Assembly (NCBI GenBank): GCA_902781705.1
Contig: CACZKE010000004.1
Span: forward strand, 88,030-152,029
DNA length: 64,000 nucleotides
Reading direction: 5' to 3'
Origin: an uncultured Bacteroidia bacterium
GTDB taxonomy: Bacteria; Bacteroidota; Bacteroidia; Bacteroidales; UBA932
Shown: positions 52,257-60,167 of the stretch, piece after piece
Layout: each line of letters starts with the position of its first letter
How positions within the stretch are numbered: position 1 is the first letter of the stretch
Program-made: the position numbers and the translations under genes
Notes under the pieces: model-generated
What the model was told of the DNA's origin: nothing
Databases searched by the model: none
Seen by the model: only the letters and a program-made list of their open reading frames with translations

Positions 52257-52820
52257 ATGAAGTCTAAATCTTTAGTTGTCAAAACGGCAGTTTTATTTGT
52301 ACTATCCTTGGGCGGTTGCTGCTCCAAGCCGGTTGTCGAGCCGCTTTTTAAGGATGCTGCTATCCAAGATTCGCTTCAGTGTTTTCTGGAAAGGATAGAC
52401 AGTGTTCCCAATCATTATAACGCTCCGTCTTTGTATGCTGTCCGTTTCAATCTGAAGGGTCAGGATTCTTTAATTCGATTTGGGGCTTATACGGGGTTAT
52501 GGATGTACGAAGTGGACACGATTGGTTTTGATACTCGAACGCCCAACTGGATAGGGCTTTATCGATATGGGAATAAGTTTGTTTTGGTGGAATCGGATTG
52601 GGATTCAAAAGAAGTTATCTACCGGTCTTCCCTGGGACCTTGGGAAGAATTCGAGAGCCAGTACCATGATACTACCCCTTGGGATGATGACTCCTTTTAT
52701 TACGAGAATTGCGAAAAAACGTATCTTTACAAGAGTCCCGATAGCTTACGCCTTCTCAGCAGACGCATCGGAAGGCCCGATCCGGATTGTAAGGATTGGC
52801 CCCAAACGATAGATTATTGA
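52257..52820 (+). CDS. Hypothetical lipoprotein, 187 aa
   Basis: Lipoprotein signal peptide with lipobox LGGC near residue 18 (MKSKS start at 52257; an upstream ATG lacks a signal). The mature part is rich in Asp, Tyr and Trp, with DTTPWDDDSFYYENCEKTY near the end. No family recognised. It sits between repeat copies 1 and 2 as one cassette. A periplasmic, acidic, aromatic-rich lipoprotein fits immunity against a secreted effector, but this is inference. Confidence 0.6.
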   Translation: MKSKSLVVKTAVLFVLSLGGCCSKPVVEPLFKDAAIQDSLQCFLERIDSVPNHYNAPSLYAVRFNLKGQDSLIRFGAYTGLWMYEVDTIGFDTRTPNWIGLYRYGNKFVLVESDWDSKEVIYRSSLGPWEEFESQYHDTTPWDDDSFYYENCEKTYLYKSPDSLRLLSRRIGRPDPDCKDWPQTIDY

Positions 52821-52840
52821 TAGCTACCTTCCTCAAACGA

Positions 52841-53145
52841 AAATACTAACCGATTTATGGCCAATCAGTTAGCATTTTAAGTAGTAGACTACACAGGTAA
52901 AGTCTCGAACTTTTTGGAGGACCTTGAGAAGCTGGATAGATTTGCTGAAAGTGTTGAAGGCGAATTACTTAAGTTGATACATGGGGTGGGGGAGAGTTGA
53001 GAGATTCTTGGGAAACGTCGCGAAAAACCTTTCAATCTGAAGCGTTTTTCCGTTCTATGACAGAAATCGCTATATTGTTGACTTTAAGGCATTTACGATT
53101 TTTATGAGAATGTCGTCTGATGCCAATTCTCGAACCAGGAAACAG
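52841..53145 (+). repeat. Array repeat, copy 2
   Basis: Hairpin CTAACCGATT/AATCAGTTAG (52846-52872), T run, TAA, then GTA GTA GAC. The open stretch 52884-53000 encodes VDYTGKVSNFLEDLEKLDRF with its own tail. A conserved non-coding part follows and carries a promoter-like region for the gene at 53231. Confidence 0.7.
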
Positions 53146-53196
53146 CTCGAATGCGTGCATGTTCGGTTTCCCCTTGTGGGTATTGAAAATAATTCC

Positions 53197-53204
53197 TATC
53201 TTTG
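53197..53204 (+). promoter_or_regulatory. Promoter -7 element of the DUF4160/DUF2442 pair
   Basis: TATCTTTG, 26 bases upstream of the ATG at 53231. Confidence 0.6.
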
Positions 53205-53230
53205 CCGTAGTAATTGATTAAATAGACATT

Positions 53231-53470
53231 ATGCCAGAAATATTCAGATTCTTCGGATTCTCATTCTTCTTCTACAGTCGGGAGCATGACCCTTTGCATG
53301 TCCATGTGGAGGGGAATGGAGGAATGGCCAAGTTCGAATGGAACGGGACGGAGTTTGTCGTTGTGGAGCGGATGGGCATCAAGGCCGGTGACTTCAAGAA
53401 GATCAAGGCTGTCATTGATGAGAATGCGGACATCATCATCGCCCAGTGGAACAAGCACTTTAACCAGTAA
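53231..53470 (+). CDS. DUF4160 family protein
   Basis: 79 residues. The family pattern is clear: MPEIFRFFGFSFFFYSREHDP, HVHVEGNGGMAKFEW and a C-terminal IIAQWNKHF. DUF4160 genes usually pair with DUF2442 genes and are viewed as toxin-antitoxin-like modules. The partner follows 13 bases downstream. Confidence 0.88.
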   Translation: MPEIFRFFGFSFFFYSREHDPLHVHVEGNGGMAKFEWNGTEFVVVERMGIKAGDFKKIKAVIDENADIIIAQWNKHFNQ

Positions 53471-53483
53471 AAGGGAAAAGGAT

Positions 53484-53894
53484 ATGATTAAGATCAAAGA
53501 AATATGGTTCAGTGACGACCAGATATTCGGTCGCGGCGAAGACGGGCGTATCTACAGCCAGTCTCTCCTTTGGTATCCCCGGCTTCGGGCTGCCAGTGCC
53601 GAGGAGCGGGAGAAGTATACCTTTGGTTTCGACGGCATCCATTGGCGTAATATCGACGAAGACATCAGTTTCGAGAGCTTCGTCTATGAAGACGCCCAGC
53701 CGACGCCGATGCAGAAGTTCTTCTTGACCCACAAAGAGATCAACATTGCCGAGTTCGCCCGATCCATCGGCATGAATGCCACGCTCCTGCGGAACTATAT
53801 CAATGGATTCAAAAAACCATCCGTCGAACGAGAAAAAGCCATCCTTGCCCATATTCACCAGTTGGGGCAGGAGTTGATGGCGGCTAACTTCTAA
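53484..53894 (+). CDS. DUF2442 family protein with helix-turn-helix extension
   Basis: 136 residues. The N-terminal half (DGRIYSQSLLWYPRLRAASAEER, WRNIDEDISFESF) is DUF2442; the C-terminal half (MNATLLRNYINGFKKPSVEREKAI) is a helix-turn-helix like that of Xre/Cro regulators. This fits an antitoxin that also controls the promoter at 53197. ATG 53484 begins the family; an upstream open frame is a shadow of DUF4160. Confidence 0.85.
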   Translation: MIKIKEIWFSDDQIFGRGEDGRIYSQSLLWYPRLRAASAEEREKYTFGFDGIHWRNIDEDISFESFVYEDAQPTPMQKFFLTHKEINIAEFARSIGMNATLLRNYINGFKKPSVEREKAILAHIHQLGQELMAANF

Positions 53895-53912
53895 TAAAAC
53901 AGCGTCGTTCCA

Positions 53913-54458
53913 ATGAAGAAAACCATTCTCCTACTCATTTGTTTTCTTTCTGCCTTTGGCGCCCATGGACAGGAACCGGCACCGCCTACTCAAGAATGGT
54001 GTGAATGGGCTTTCAGGCAACTTCCGGATCACCGTGACATTGCCGAGGTGGATGCAAAAGCCTTCTCTGTCGATTTCTATACGCTTCTCAAGATTGCCTT
54101 TGCTATCAATGATTGGGAAATAGAAAAGGATCCCGGATATATAGGCTCTGGGGAATTCCTGGCCTATTGGTATGCTGGAAATGGTGATTCTCCTTTAAGT
54201 CTTCTAGGGCATACCATCCGTTATAAAGTTGGGATTGTGCAGGATGGGAAGACCAATGTGGACATTACCATACGCATCCCTGAGCGATCGCCATATGAGC
54301 CTGTTAACCTTCGATTCACGATGTATCTGGTCTATGAAAACGAGTCGTGGCGAATCGATGATTGGTTCGACTGGAATGATGGGATGAATGGGTCTATGTG
54401 GAAAGCTCTGAGAGGATACATTCGCTGGTATGCAAATCAAATCCCGGAGAAACAATAG
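53913..54458 (+). CDS. Secreted hypothetical protein, NTF2/DUF3828-like
   Basis: 181 residues with a signal peptide ending GAHGQ. The pattern ending VNLRFTMYLVYENESWRIDDWF resembles the C-terminal strands of small periplasmic NTF2-like proteins (DUF3828 type), several of which are immunity or inhibitor proteins. Follows the DUF2442 gene by 18 bases on the same strand, so it may belong to that cassette. Confidence 0.6.
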   Translation: MKKTILLLICFLSAFGAHGQEPAPPTQEWCEWAFRQLPDHRDIAEVDAKAFSVDFYTLLKIAFAINDWEIEKDPGYIGSGEFLAYWYAGNGDSPLSLLGHTIRYKVGIVQDGKTNVDITIRIPERSPYEPVNLRFTMYLVYENESWRIDDWFDWNDGMNGSMWKALRGYIRWYANQIPEKQ

Positions 54459-54873
54459 CATGGACCTTACCGTCCCAAAAGGTCTGCAGATGATGTTTCC
54501 GTAAGTTGTTGGGTATCAACCTCATTTCTCCATCGCTCCAGCAGACTCCTTGTAATTTAGAGGGGGCTGCGGATGCTATTGTCGGGGCATTCTGATAATC
54601 AATGACATACGGATGCTTCTTCAGCAGACCTCCGTCTCGTCCTGATATAAGTTCACCGTTAGGGTTGGCACCTGGCGGATTGTAAGTTGCTTATATGTAG
54701 ATAGTTATAAAATGACCGGTTCCAACCCTTCAACTCTTATGGAAGGTTTGGAACAGACGCATTATTAACTACTTGATTATTAGGCGATTGGAAAATCACC
54801 GGGTTCCGACCTCCACGGGGGCTGCAATATAGACACAAAAAAAGGGAAAACCATTCGATTCTTCCTTCATTTA
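54459..54873. other. Gene-poor AT-rich segment
   Basis: No open frame of useful size on either strand. It holds fragments resembling palindrome parts (GCAGACTCC, GCAGACCTCC) and AATGACCGGTTCC/AATCACCGGGTTCC near 54712 and 54815, so it is probably scarred repeat DNA. Confidence 0.4.
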
Positions 54874-55002
54874 GTAGACCAAACACCTAAATTCTCGAAC
54901 CTTCTGGAGGACATCAAGAAGGTTGAAAGATTTGCGCAATATGTTGAAAATCAGGCAAGTGAGAATATGGCAGAAATGGAGGGCTCAGAAATAAAGCAAT
55001 AG
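54874..55002 (+). repeat. Array repeat, copy 3
   Basis: No hairpin precedes this copy. The open stretch 54874-55002 encodes VDQTPKFSNLLEDIKKVERF and a longer tail ending GSEIKQ. Compared with it, copy 1 has a TGA stop within the tail, and both continue with the same GAGGGCTCAGA sequence. Confidence 0.7.
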
Positions 55003-55016
55003 GAATAGTTGAATTT

Positions 55017-55556
55017 CTATATGTTCTGTAATCCTTCCACTCCGAAAGGAATAAGCCTATTCAGATAGAAATCCTTTGCAGACGCTTCGGTGAATACTGC
55101 ATACCAACCCTCCTTTGTTTCAACGACGTTTGCAAAAGGACTATACCATCGAAAATCTTTCTCCAAAGGTTTGTTCTTTCCGAGGAAATGACGGTTCTCT
55201 TTCAACAGTGGATACAGGGTGATAAGATAAACGCCACTCCCTTTGATCCATTCAACGATAGAATCCCTTTTCTTGTTGTGTTTCCTTAGCCAGATATGGG
55301 TTACAATATCCGAATTGGGCAAGTTGGAGAGCGCCGTTTTGATTTCATCCGGAGAAACTGGAAAGTAGTAATCCCGTGAAGTGTTGTCGATCATCAGGAT
55401 AGGAACCTCATCAAGTTCAGTGGGGGCGTGAAAGGAGTGCTCACGAGCAAAGATGTTATCATCCAGTTTGAGTCTCCCTCTGCCGCCCATTTTATCTCCG
55501 AATTCCCGGTTTTTCTTCCAGGCTGTTTGTTTATGTGCTTTGTTCTGAGTACCCAT
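55017..55556 (-). CDS. Hypothetical protein, 179 aa, opposite to the array
   Basis: No family recognised. Soluble, with MGTQNKAHKQTAWKKNREFGDKM at the start and a DIVTHIWLRKHNKKRDSIVEWI helix. A GTG 36 bases upstream lies inside the promoter element TATCTTTG (minus strand, 55599-55592), so the ATG at 55556 is chosen. It is the only gene of the array on the minus strand. Function unknown; a nuclease-like basic N-terminus is the only notable trait. Confidence 0.5.
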   Translation of the reverse strand: MGTQNKAHKQTAWKKNREFGDKMGGRGRLKLDDNIFAREHSFHAPTELDEVPILMIDNTSRDYYFPVSPDEIKTALSNLPNSDIVTHIWLRKHNKKRDSIVEWIKGSGVYLITLYPLLKENRHFLGKNKPLEKDFRWYSPFANVVETKEGWYAVFTEASAKDFYLNRLIPFGVEGLQNI

Positions 55557-55780
55557 GTAATTGGCGAATGTGTATTCTTTCCCGTCTAACACAAAGATAG
55601 TGATTAAAAATGAAAGAACCGTTATTTGATTCCAATGTACAAGGGGTGATTTTGATTGACATACCTTGACCAGGGAAACTCGACAGGATAGCCTTCTAAT
55701 GGCGATACCGCGTACAAGGTCTGCGGCTTAAAAACACATCTTGTACAATCAGCTACGATAATATAGTTTTTGGGTAAAAG

Positions 55781-56090
55781 AAAAACGCTAACCGATTGAT
55801 AATAAATCAGTTAGCGTTTTTAAGTAGTAGACTACACAGGTAAAATCTCGAACTTTTTGGAGGACCTGAAAAAGGTCGTTAGATTCTCACAAAGTATTGA
55901 AAGTCAGGGGAGTGAGTATTTGATTGGGACCGAAAGCTCAGAGAAATAAGCTTCGAAAAATGTGAAAAATGGAGGCCAGAAAAGGTCATTATCTCATTCG
56001 TGGCGTTTCCCTGTATTTCTCTGATAATAAGGATGTTAGTTCTTTGGCCATAACTGGTGTTTTTTGGCCTTGTCGAACCTGATCATCTGG
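55781..56090 (+). repeat. Array repeat, copy 4
   Basis: Strong hairpin AAAACGCTAAC...GTTAGCGTTTT (55781-55822), TAA, GTA GTA GAC; the open stretch 55827-55948 encodes VDYTGKISNFLEDLKKVVRF and a tail. The non-coding part matches that of copy 1 (AATGTGAAAAA, TGATAATAAG, GGCC...TCGAAC in order). Confidence 0.7.
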
Positions 56091-56173
56091 GTATCATGAA
56101 GGGAAAAGTGATTGAGCAGTATTCAGTTATTGGGATATAATCGCTATATTTAGGCCGATTAATCCATTTTGCC

Positions 56174-56923
56174 ATGAGACTGTTTTCTTTGTTCTTGAGT
56201 ATGTCTCTTTTTGGCGGAGCGTTGATGCCCGGGCCTTTGGATGGGGTATACCATTCCGAATATCTCACAATGAACATCTGTGACAGTCTTGCGACAATCT
56301 CTTTCTATGAGGGGCATGGTATCACTTATACGATTGCTGTTTGTACGTTAACGCAGGAAACTGACGACTTCATCCGTCTGGACAGTCCGTCACCTTCTGA
56401 CAGGGTAATGAATTGTATTCAATTCGAAGAATCCTTTTCGGCCGATTGTGACCCGGACAGTGTTTATGTGACATTCGATTTTCCTGTCCGTAACGAAGAG
56501 TATTTGATTACTGTATGTGATAACGATACCACGTCATTCAATACATACAAAGAGATTAAATATCCTAAGCAGAAAACAGTAGTCATTCCTCGTTTTATTC
56601 CCAGCCAGAATCATTTCTCCTGGGGAATAAGTACTGAAGGATCCTTTTATTATGAGGATATGCTTCATATATACTTGCCCAAATGGCTATGGCCTGTGTT
56701 TCCTCTTCGTTACCGGAATCATAAGACAAACGTCCTTCATGTCACCGTTTCCTGTATCGATGACCAGTTTTTTGGTCAGACCTGGATACAAGGGGAATAT
56801 ATGAAGGTCTGTGACGAAGGTTTGCTTTGGCGAGGCCAGCTGTTTAAACGGGAAGAGAAGAAAGAGGAGGACCGTCTGCCACAGCCTTTGGTCACCATTC
56901 CTGAAACGCGAAACCATCTTTAA
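56174..56923 (+). CDS. Hypothetical secreted protein, 249 aa
   Basis: Signal-peptide-like start MRLFSLFLSMSLFGGAL, then a beta-rich chain with many Asp, Tyr and Phe, including WGISTEGSFYYEDMLHIYLPK and a TVSCIDDQFFGQTW strand. No family recognised. One gene per cassette, between repeats 4 and 5. AT-rich codon use differs from the housekeeping genes. Confidence 0.55.
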   Translation: MRLFSLFLSMSLFGGALMPGPLDGVYHSEYLTMNICDSLATISFYEGHGITYTIAVCTLTQETDDFIRLDSPSPSDRVMNCIQFEESFSADCDPDSVYVTFDFPVRNEEYLITVCDNDTTSFNTYKEIKYPKQKTVVIPRFIPSQNHFSWGISTEGSFYYEDMLHIYLPKWLWPVFPLRYRNHKTNVLHVTVSCIDDQFFGQTWIQGEYMKVCDEGLLWRGQLFKREEKKEEDRLPQPLVTIPETRNHL

Positions 56924-56987
56924 CAGTTGAGAACAGGTTATTCCTTTATGTAAAGAATAAGAACATAGTTGAGGCCTCAATAAAGTT

Positions 56988-57129
56988 AAACGCTAACCGA
57001 TTGATAATTGATCAGTTATCATTTTAAGTAGTAGACTACACAGGTAGAATTTCGAACCTTTTGGAGGATCTGAAGAAGGTTGAGAGATTTGCACAAAATA
57101 TTGAAAAACAGATTAGAATTCCTACCTGA
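56988..57129 (+). repeat. Array repeat, copy 5
   Basis: Hairpin CGCTAACCGATT/GATCAGTTAT (56991-57020), TAA, GTA GTA GAC; the open stretch 57031-57129 encodes VDYTGRISNLLEDLKKVERF and ends at TGA. The following non-coding part is short. Confidence 0.7.
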
Positions 57130-57218
57130 TGTGATAGCAATACTCCTTCGAATCACATGATTCGCGTTGATGGGTGCGATTATTGCAGCGTTTTTTCCGC
57201 GTATTTAACATTACCGTT

Positions 57219-58286
57219 ATGCGATCCGTCTCCATTTGCATCCTATGCCTTTGTTTGCTGGTCTCCTGCGGCAGGTCATCGGATAATACGCCCTCTCTTG
57301 CCTTCGAGAAGATACGAGCGTTCCAAGAATCGGAAGATGTAAGGTTCCTTTCCGAGGCCCATGACTTATTCCGGCAATGTGAAGATGGGAAGAACGGGGA
57401 AAAGATGGTTCCATACCGCATGGTACTATATGAGATTTTTGCGGATTATGATGGTGCCCGTAATTATATCTCTAAAATTGAAGGGTCCCATCGTGTCGAA
57501 CAGTTTGATCCTGTCGCCTTGCGGACCGAACTCGAATTGTACGAAAGCGCCGACAATTACGAGTTGAATCAAGTAGACAGTCTGCTTCATCAGTTGATCA
57601 AGCGATATGCCCAGCTGTATAAAGAAACAAACGACGATTATTGGTTGCAAGAGATGGTCGGGTTGTACGAAGCATGCCGTGGCGATTCTCAGGACTTGAA
57701 GAGTGAATTCATTCCGGATTCCATTACCCATCCTGAATCCTTCGACATGAATCGTTTTCTCCAACTTGTCGACCAATCAGAGTTGTCATTTGAAGAGACG
57801 TATCAGGAAGTTTTAAGGGTTAGAAACGAGCTGAACGGTTTCCCGGTTGATTGTATGAATCCCCGTCTTTCGCAAGCAATCCTGGAATCGATTGGCGAAG
57901 GGAAGAAGGTGGGTAGTTATCATTACCCCGACTCTGTCCTTTGCGCCGGGGTCTGGTTTGACTTTCGCGGCGAGGCAGACTCCCTTTATGTATTAAATGG
58001 GCCGATGCCTTTGTATGATGATGATTCTGATAATCAATTCCTGGGATATATTGAGGGGAAGAACTGCCTGGTCAGCTTTGCCGCCATGGGAAAGACCAAT
58101 CCGCAGACGATAAATCAGATACTCGATACTACCGCCTTGCAAACGAATCAGGTGCAATACAAGGCATCGGTAGATGCATTTACGTCTCATCTTTCCGGAA
58201 TGAATGTCTGTGCCTGGCTGGTTTCTTCGTTCTCGTTTGACGAATTCGGAGGGCTGAACCTCCAGAATCGTCGCATGCGACGTTAG
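57219..58286 (+). CDS. Hypothetical lipoprotein, 355 aa
   Basis: Lipobox LLVSC near residue 15 with start at 57219; an in-frame ATG upstream does not give a signal peptide. The mature chain is helical and acidic (repeated LDQLMK-like and DNYELNQVDSLLHQLIKRY segments), then a beta-rich end with a CAGVWFDFRGEADSLYVLNG strand. No family recognised. Last gene of the array, followed by REP-like palindromes and tRNA-fMet. Confidence 0.6.
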   Translation: MRSVSICILCLCLLVSCGRSSDNTPSLAFEKIRAFQESEDVRFLSEAHDLFRQCEDGKNGEKMVPYRMVLYEIFADYDGARNYISKIEGSHRVEQFDPVALRTELELYESADNYELNQVDSLLHQLIKRYAQLYKETNDDYWLQEMVGLYEACRGDSQDLKSEFIPDSITHPESFDMNRFLQLVDQSELSFEETYQEVLRVRNELNGFPVDCMNPRLSQAILESIGEGKKVGSYHYPDSVLCAGVWFDFRGEADSLYVLNGPMPLYDDDSDNQFLGYIEGKNCLVSFAAMGKTNPQTINQILDTTALQTNQVQYKASVDAFTSHLSGMNVCAWLVSSFSFDEFGGLNLQNRRMRR

Positions 58287-58436
58287 GCCTGCGGAAGAGG
58301 TCCGCGTAATCTGCTGATTTTCAATGTGTCCATTCTGCCGTTCCTGCAGGCCCCTAGCAAATTCAGGAGGCCTGCGGATTGTCTTTTATGAAGACCTTGA
58401 TAATCAATGGAATGCAAAGATCTTTTCCGCAGGCCC
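58285..58436. repeat. REP-like palindromes with GGCCTGCGGA core
   Basis: AGGCCTGCGGA at 58285-58295 and again at 58368-58378; TCCTGCAGGCC near 58342-58352 and TCCGCAGGCC at 58425-58434. Same core as at 41725-41876. This segment separates the array from the tRNA. Confidence 0.6.
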
Positions 58437-58503
58437 AGTGTAACTCTGGGTCTATAGTCCTGCTGAATGGGTAAGGGCGTAGCCTCCGTTGCTAAACGAA
58501 AAT

Positions 58504-58526
58504 AGCCAGCCTCGAAAAGGCTGGCT
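58504..58526 (-). terminator. Terminator of the tRNA-fMet gene
   Basis: AGCCAGCC/GGCTGGCT with a seven-base loop and an A/T-rich flank, 8 bases past the tRNA end. The same sequence with its GCTTGCTG flank occurs at 51902-51928. Confidence 0.8.
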
Positions 58527-58533
58527 TGCTGTG

Positions 58534-58606
<73 letters not shown>

Positions 58607-58675
58607 ATGTGGATTGCAAAGGTAAGGACTTTTTTCGGAAATCCAAAATTTTTCTGCGGAAAAGAGATTCTTTCG

Positions 58676-58763
58676 CTTCGCTCAGAATGACAAAAAAAGT
58701 CGCTCAGAATGACGAAACAGCTCGCTCAGAATGACAAAAACGTTCGCTCAGAACGACAAAAAT
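58676..58763 (+). repeat. Four tandem CGCTCAGAATGAC units
   Basis: Units start near 58679, 58700, 58722 and 58745, each CGCTCAGAAtGACaAAA with short spacers. The last overlaps the hisS stop: the TGA stop and the codons for LSF come from the repeat. Confidence 0.75.
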
Positions 58764-60091
58764 CCCAGAATTTTGTCCATTTCAGTGGCCTGGAAGGCCT
58801 GCTGGTCGCCGGTTTCGAGGTTCTTGAGGTTCACGGTGCCGGCTTCGATCTCGGAGGAGCCGTTGATGGAGATGAAGGGGATGGCCTTCTTCGCGGCGTA
58901 GTCGAACTGCTTCTTGAGTTTGCCGGCGTCGGGATAGACTTCGACGGAGACGCCGGCGTCGCGGAGGGTCTTCGCGAGGGGGAGGACATACCGGAGTTCG
59001 TCCGGGCCCATGACCGCGAAAAGGAGCCGCGTGCTGCTGGAGAGGGCGGCCGGGAACTTGTCGAGGCCCTTGAGGACGTCGTAGATGCGGTCGGCACCGA
59101 AGGAGATGCCCACGCCGGAGACGTTCGGGAGGCCGAAGATGCCGGTGAGGTTGTCGTAGCGGCCGCCGCCGCAGATGCTGCCGATGGGGAAGTCCAGCGC
59201 CTTCACCTCGAAGATGGCGCCGGTGTAGTAGTTGAGGCCGCGGGCGAGGGAAAGGTCGATCTCCACGGGGCAGGAGACGCCCGCCGCGTCGATCAGGCCG
59301 AAGAGTTCCTCGAGCTCATCGACACCGGCGAGGCCGGCTTCCGACACGATGCCGGAGGCGGAACCGCCGTTGAAGAGTCCCCGCATGGTCGCGATCTTCT
59401 CCTCCTTGGTGCCGGAGAGTTGCAGGACGGGACGAAGGACGGCGATGGCCTCGGCCGTGAGGCCCTTTTCCATCATCTCCTCCTCCACCTTCTCCAGGCC
59501 GATCTTGTCCAGCTTGTCGATGGCGACGGTGATGTCCACCACCCGCTCGGGGAAGCCGCAGATCTCCGCGAGGCCGGTGAGGACCTTGCGGTTGTTGATC
59601 TTCAGGAGCACACGCACATCCAACTTGGCGAACACCCGGTCCACGATCTGGACGAGTTCCAGTTCATTGACCTGGGATGTGGAGCCGATGACATCCACGT
59701 CGCACTGGTAGAACTCGCGGTAGCGGCCCTTCTGGGGACGGTCGGCCCGCCAGACCGGCTGGATCTGGAAACGCTTGAACGGGAAGGAGATCTCGTTCTG
59801 GTGCTGGACCACGAACCGGGCGAAGGGAACCGTGAGGTCATACCGCAGGCCCTTCTCGGGCGGCAGGGCCGCCTTCTCGCCGGAGTTCTGGATGCGGAAC
59901 AGGAGTTTGTCCCCCTCGTCGCCGTACTTCCCGAGCAGGGTGGAGAGGTTCTCCATCGCCGGCGTGTCGATCTGCTGGTAACCGAAGGTGCGGAAAACGC
60001 TCCGCACGGTGTCGAAGATATAGTTGCGCTCGGCCATCTCGCGCTGGCCGAAGTCACGGGTCCCCTTGGGGATGGACGGTTTCTGTGCCAT
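58748..60091 (-). CDS. hisS: Histidyl-tRNA synthetase
   Basis: Class II synthetase of 447 residues. Motif 1 region near [12 protein letters not shown], motif 2 with [26 protein letters not shown] (region 105-130), the histidine motif [12 protein letters not shown], motif 3 [13 protein letters not shown] and a C-terminal anticodon-binding domain. Starts [14 protein letters not shown]. Its C-terminus is capped by the tandem repeat. Confidence 0.96.
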   Translation of the reverse strand: MAQKPSIPKGTRDFGQREMAERNYIFDTVRSVFRTFGYQQIDTPAMENLSTLLGKYGDEGDKLLFRIQNSGEKAALPPEKGLRYDLTVPFARFVVQHQNEISFPFKRFQIQPVWRADRPQKGRYREFYQCDVDVIGSTSQVNELELVQIVDRVFAKLDVRVLLKINNRKVLTGLAEICGFPERVVDITVAIDKLDKIGLEKVEEEMMEKGLTAEAIAVLRPVLQLSGTKEEKIATMRGLFNGGSASGIVSEAGLAGVDELEELFGLIDAAGVSCPVEIDLSLARGLNYYTGAIFEVKALDFPIGSICGGGRYDNLTGIFGLPNVSGVGISFGADRIYDVLKGLDKFPAALSSSTRLLFAVMGPDELRYVLPLAKTLRDAGVSVEVYPDAGKLKKQFDYAAKKAIPFISINGSSEIEAGTVNLKNLETGDQQAFQATEMDKILGFLSF

Positions 60092-60113
60092 GGTCTTTAG
60101 ACGAATAAGACTG

Positions 60114-60141
60114 CAAATATACCGATTTTTCCTTATATTTG
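60114..60141. promoter_or_regulatory. Divergent promoters for hisS and sppA
   Basis: TATATTTG on the minus strand (60121-60114) and TATATTTG on the plus strand (60134-60141), 12 bases apart. Confidence 0.65.
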
Positions 60142-60167
60142 TGAGTTATATCGTTATTCACTGAAAG

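Noticed and set aside
55781-55822. Canonical integron attC site
   Set aside because: The hairpin contains GTTAGCG and CGCTAAC, which recalls the attC core, but the first base does not fit the R of RYYYAAC, the stem is nearly perfect without extrahelical bases, and T runs point to a terminator. I keep an integron-like process open but not classical attC.
51902-57129. CRISPR array
   Set aside because: The repeats are 950 to 2000 bases apart and diverged, and the DNA between them holds genes, not spacers.
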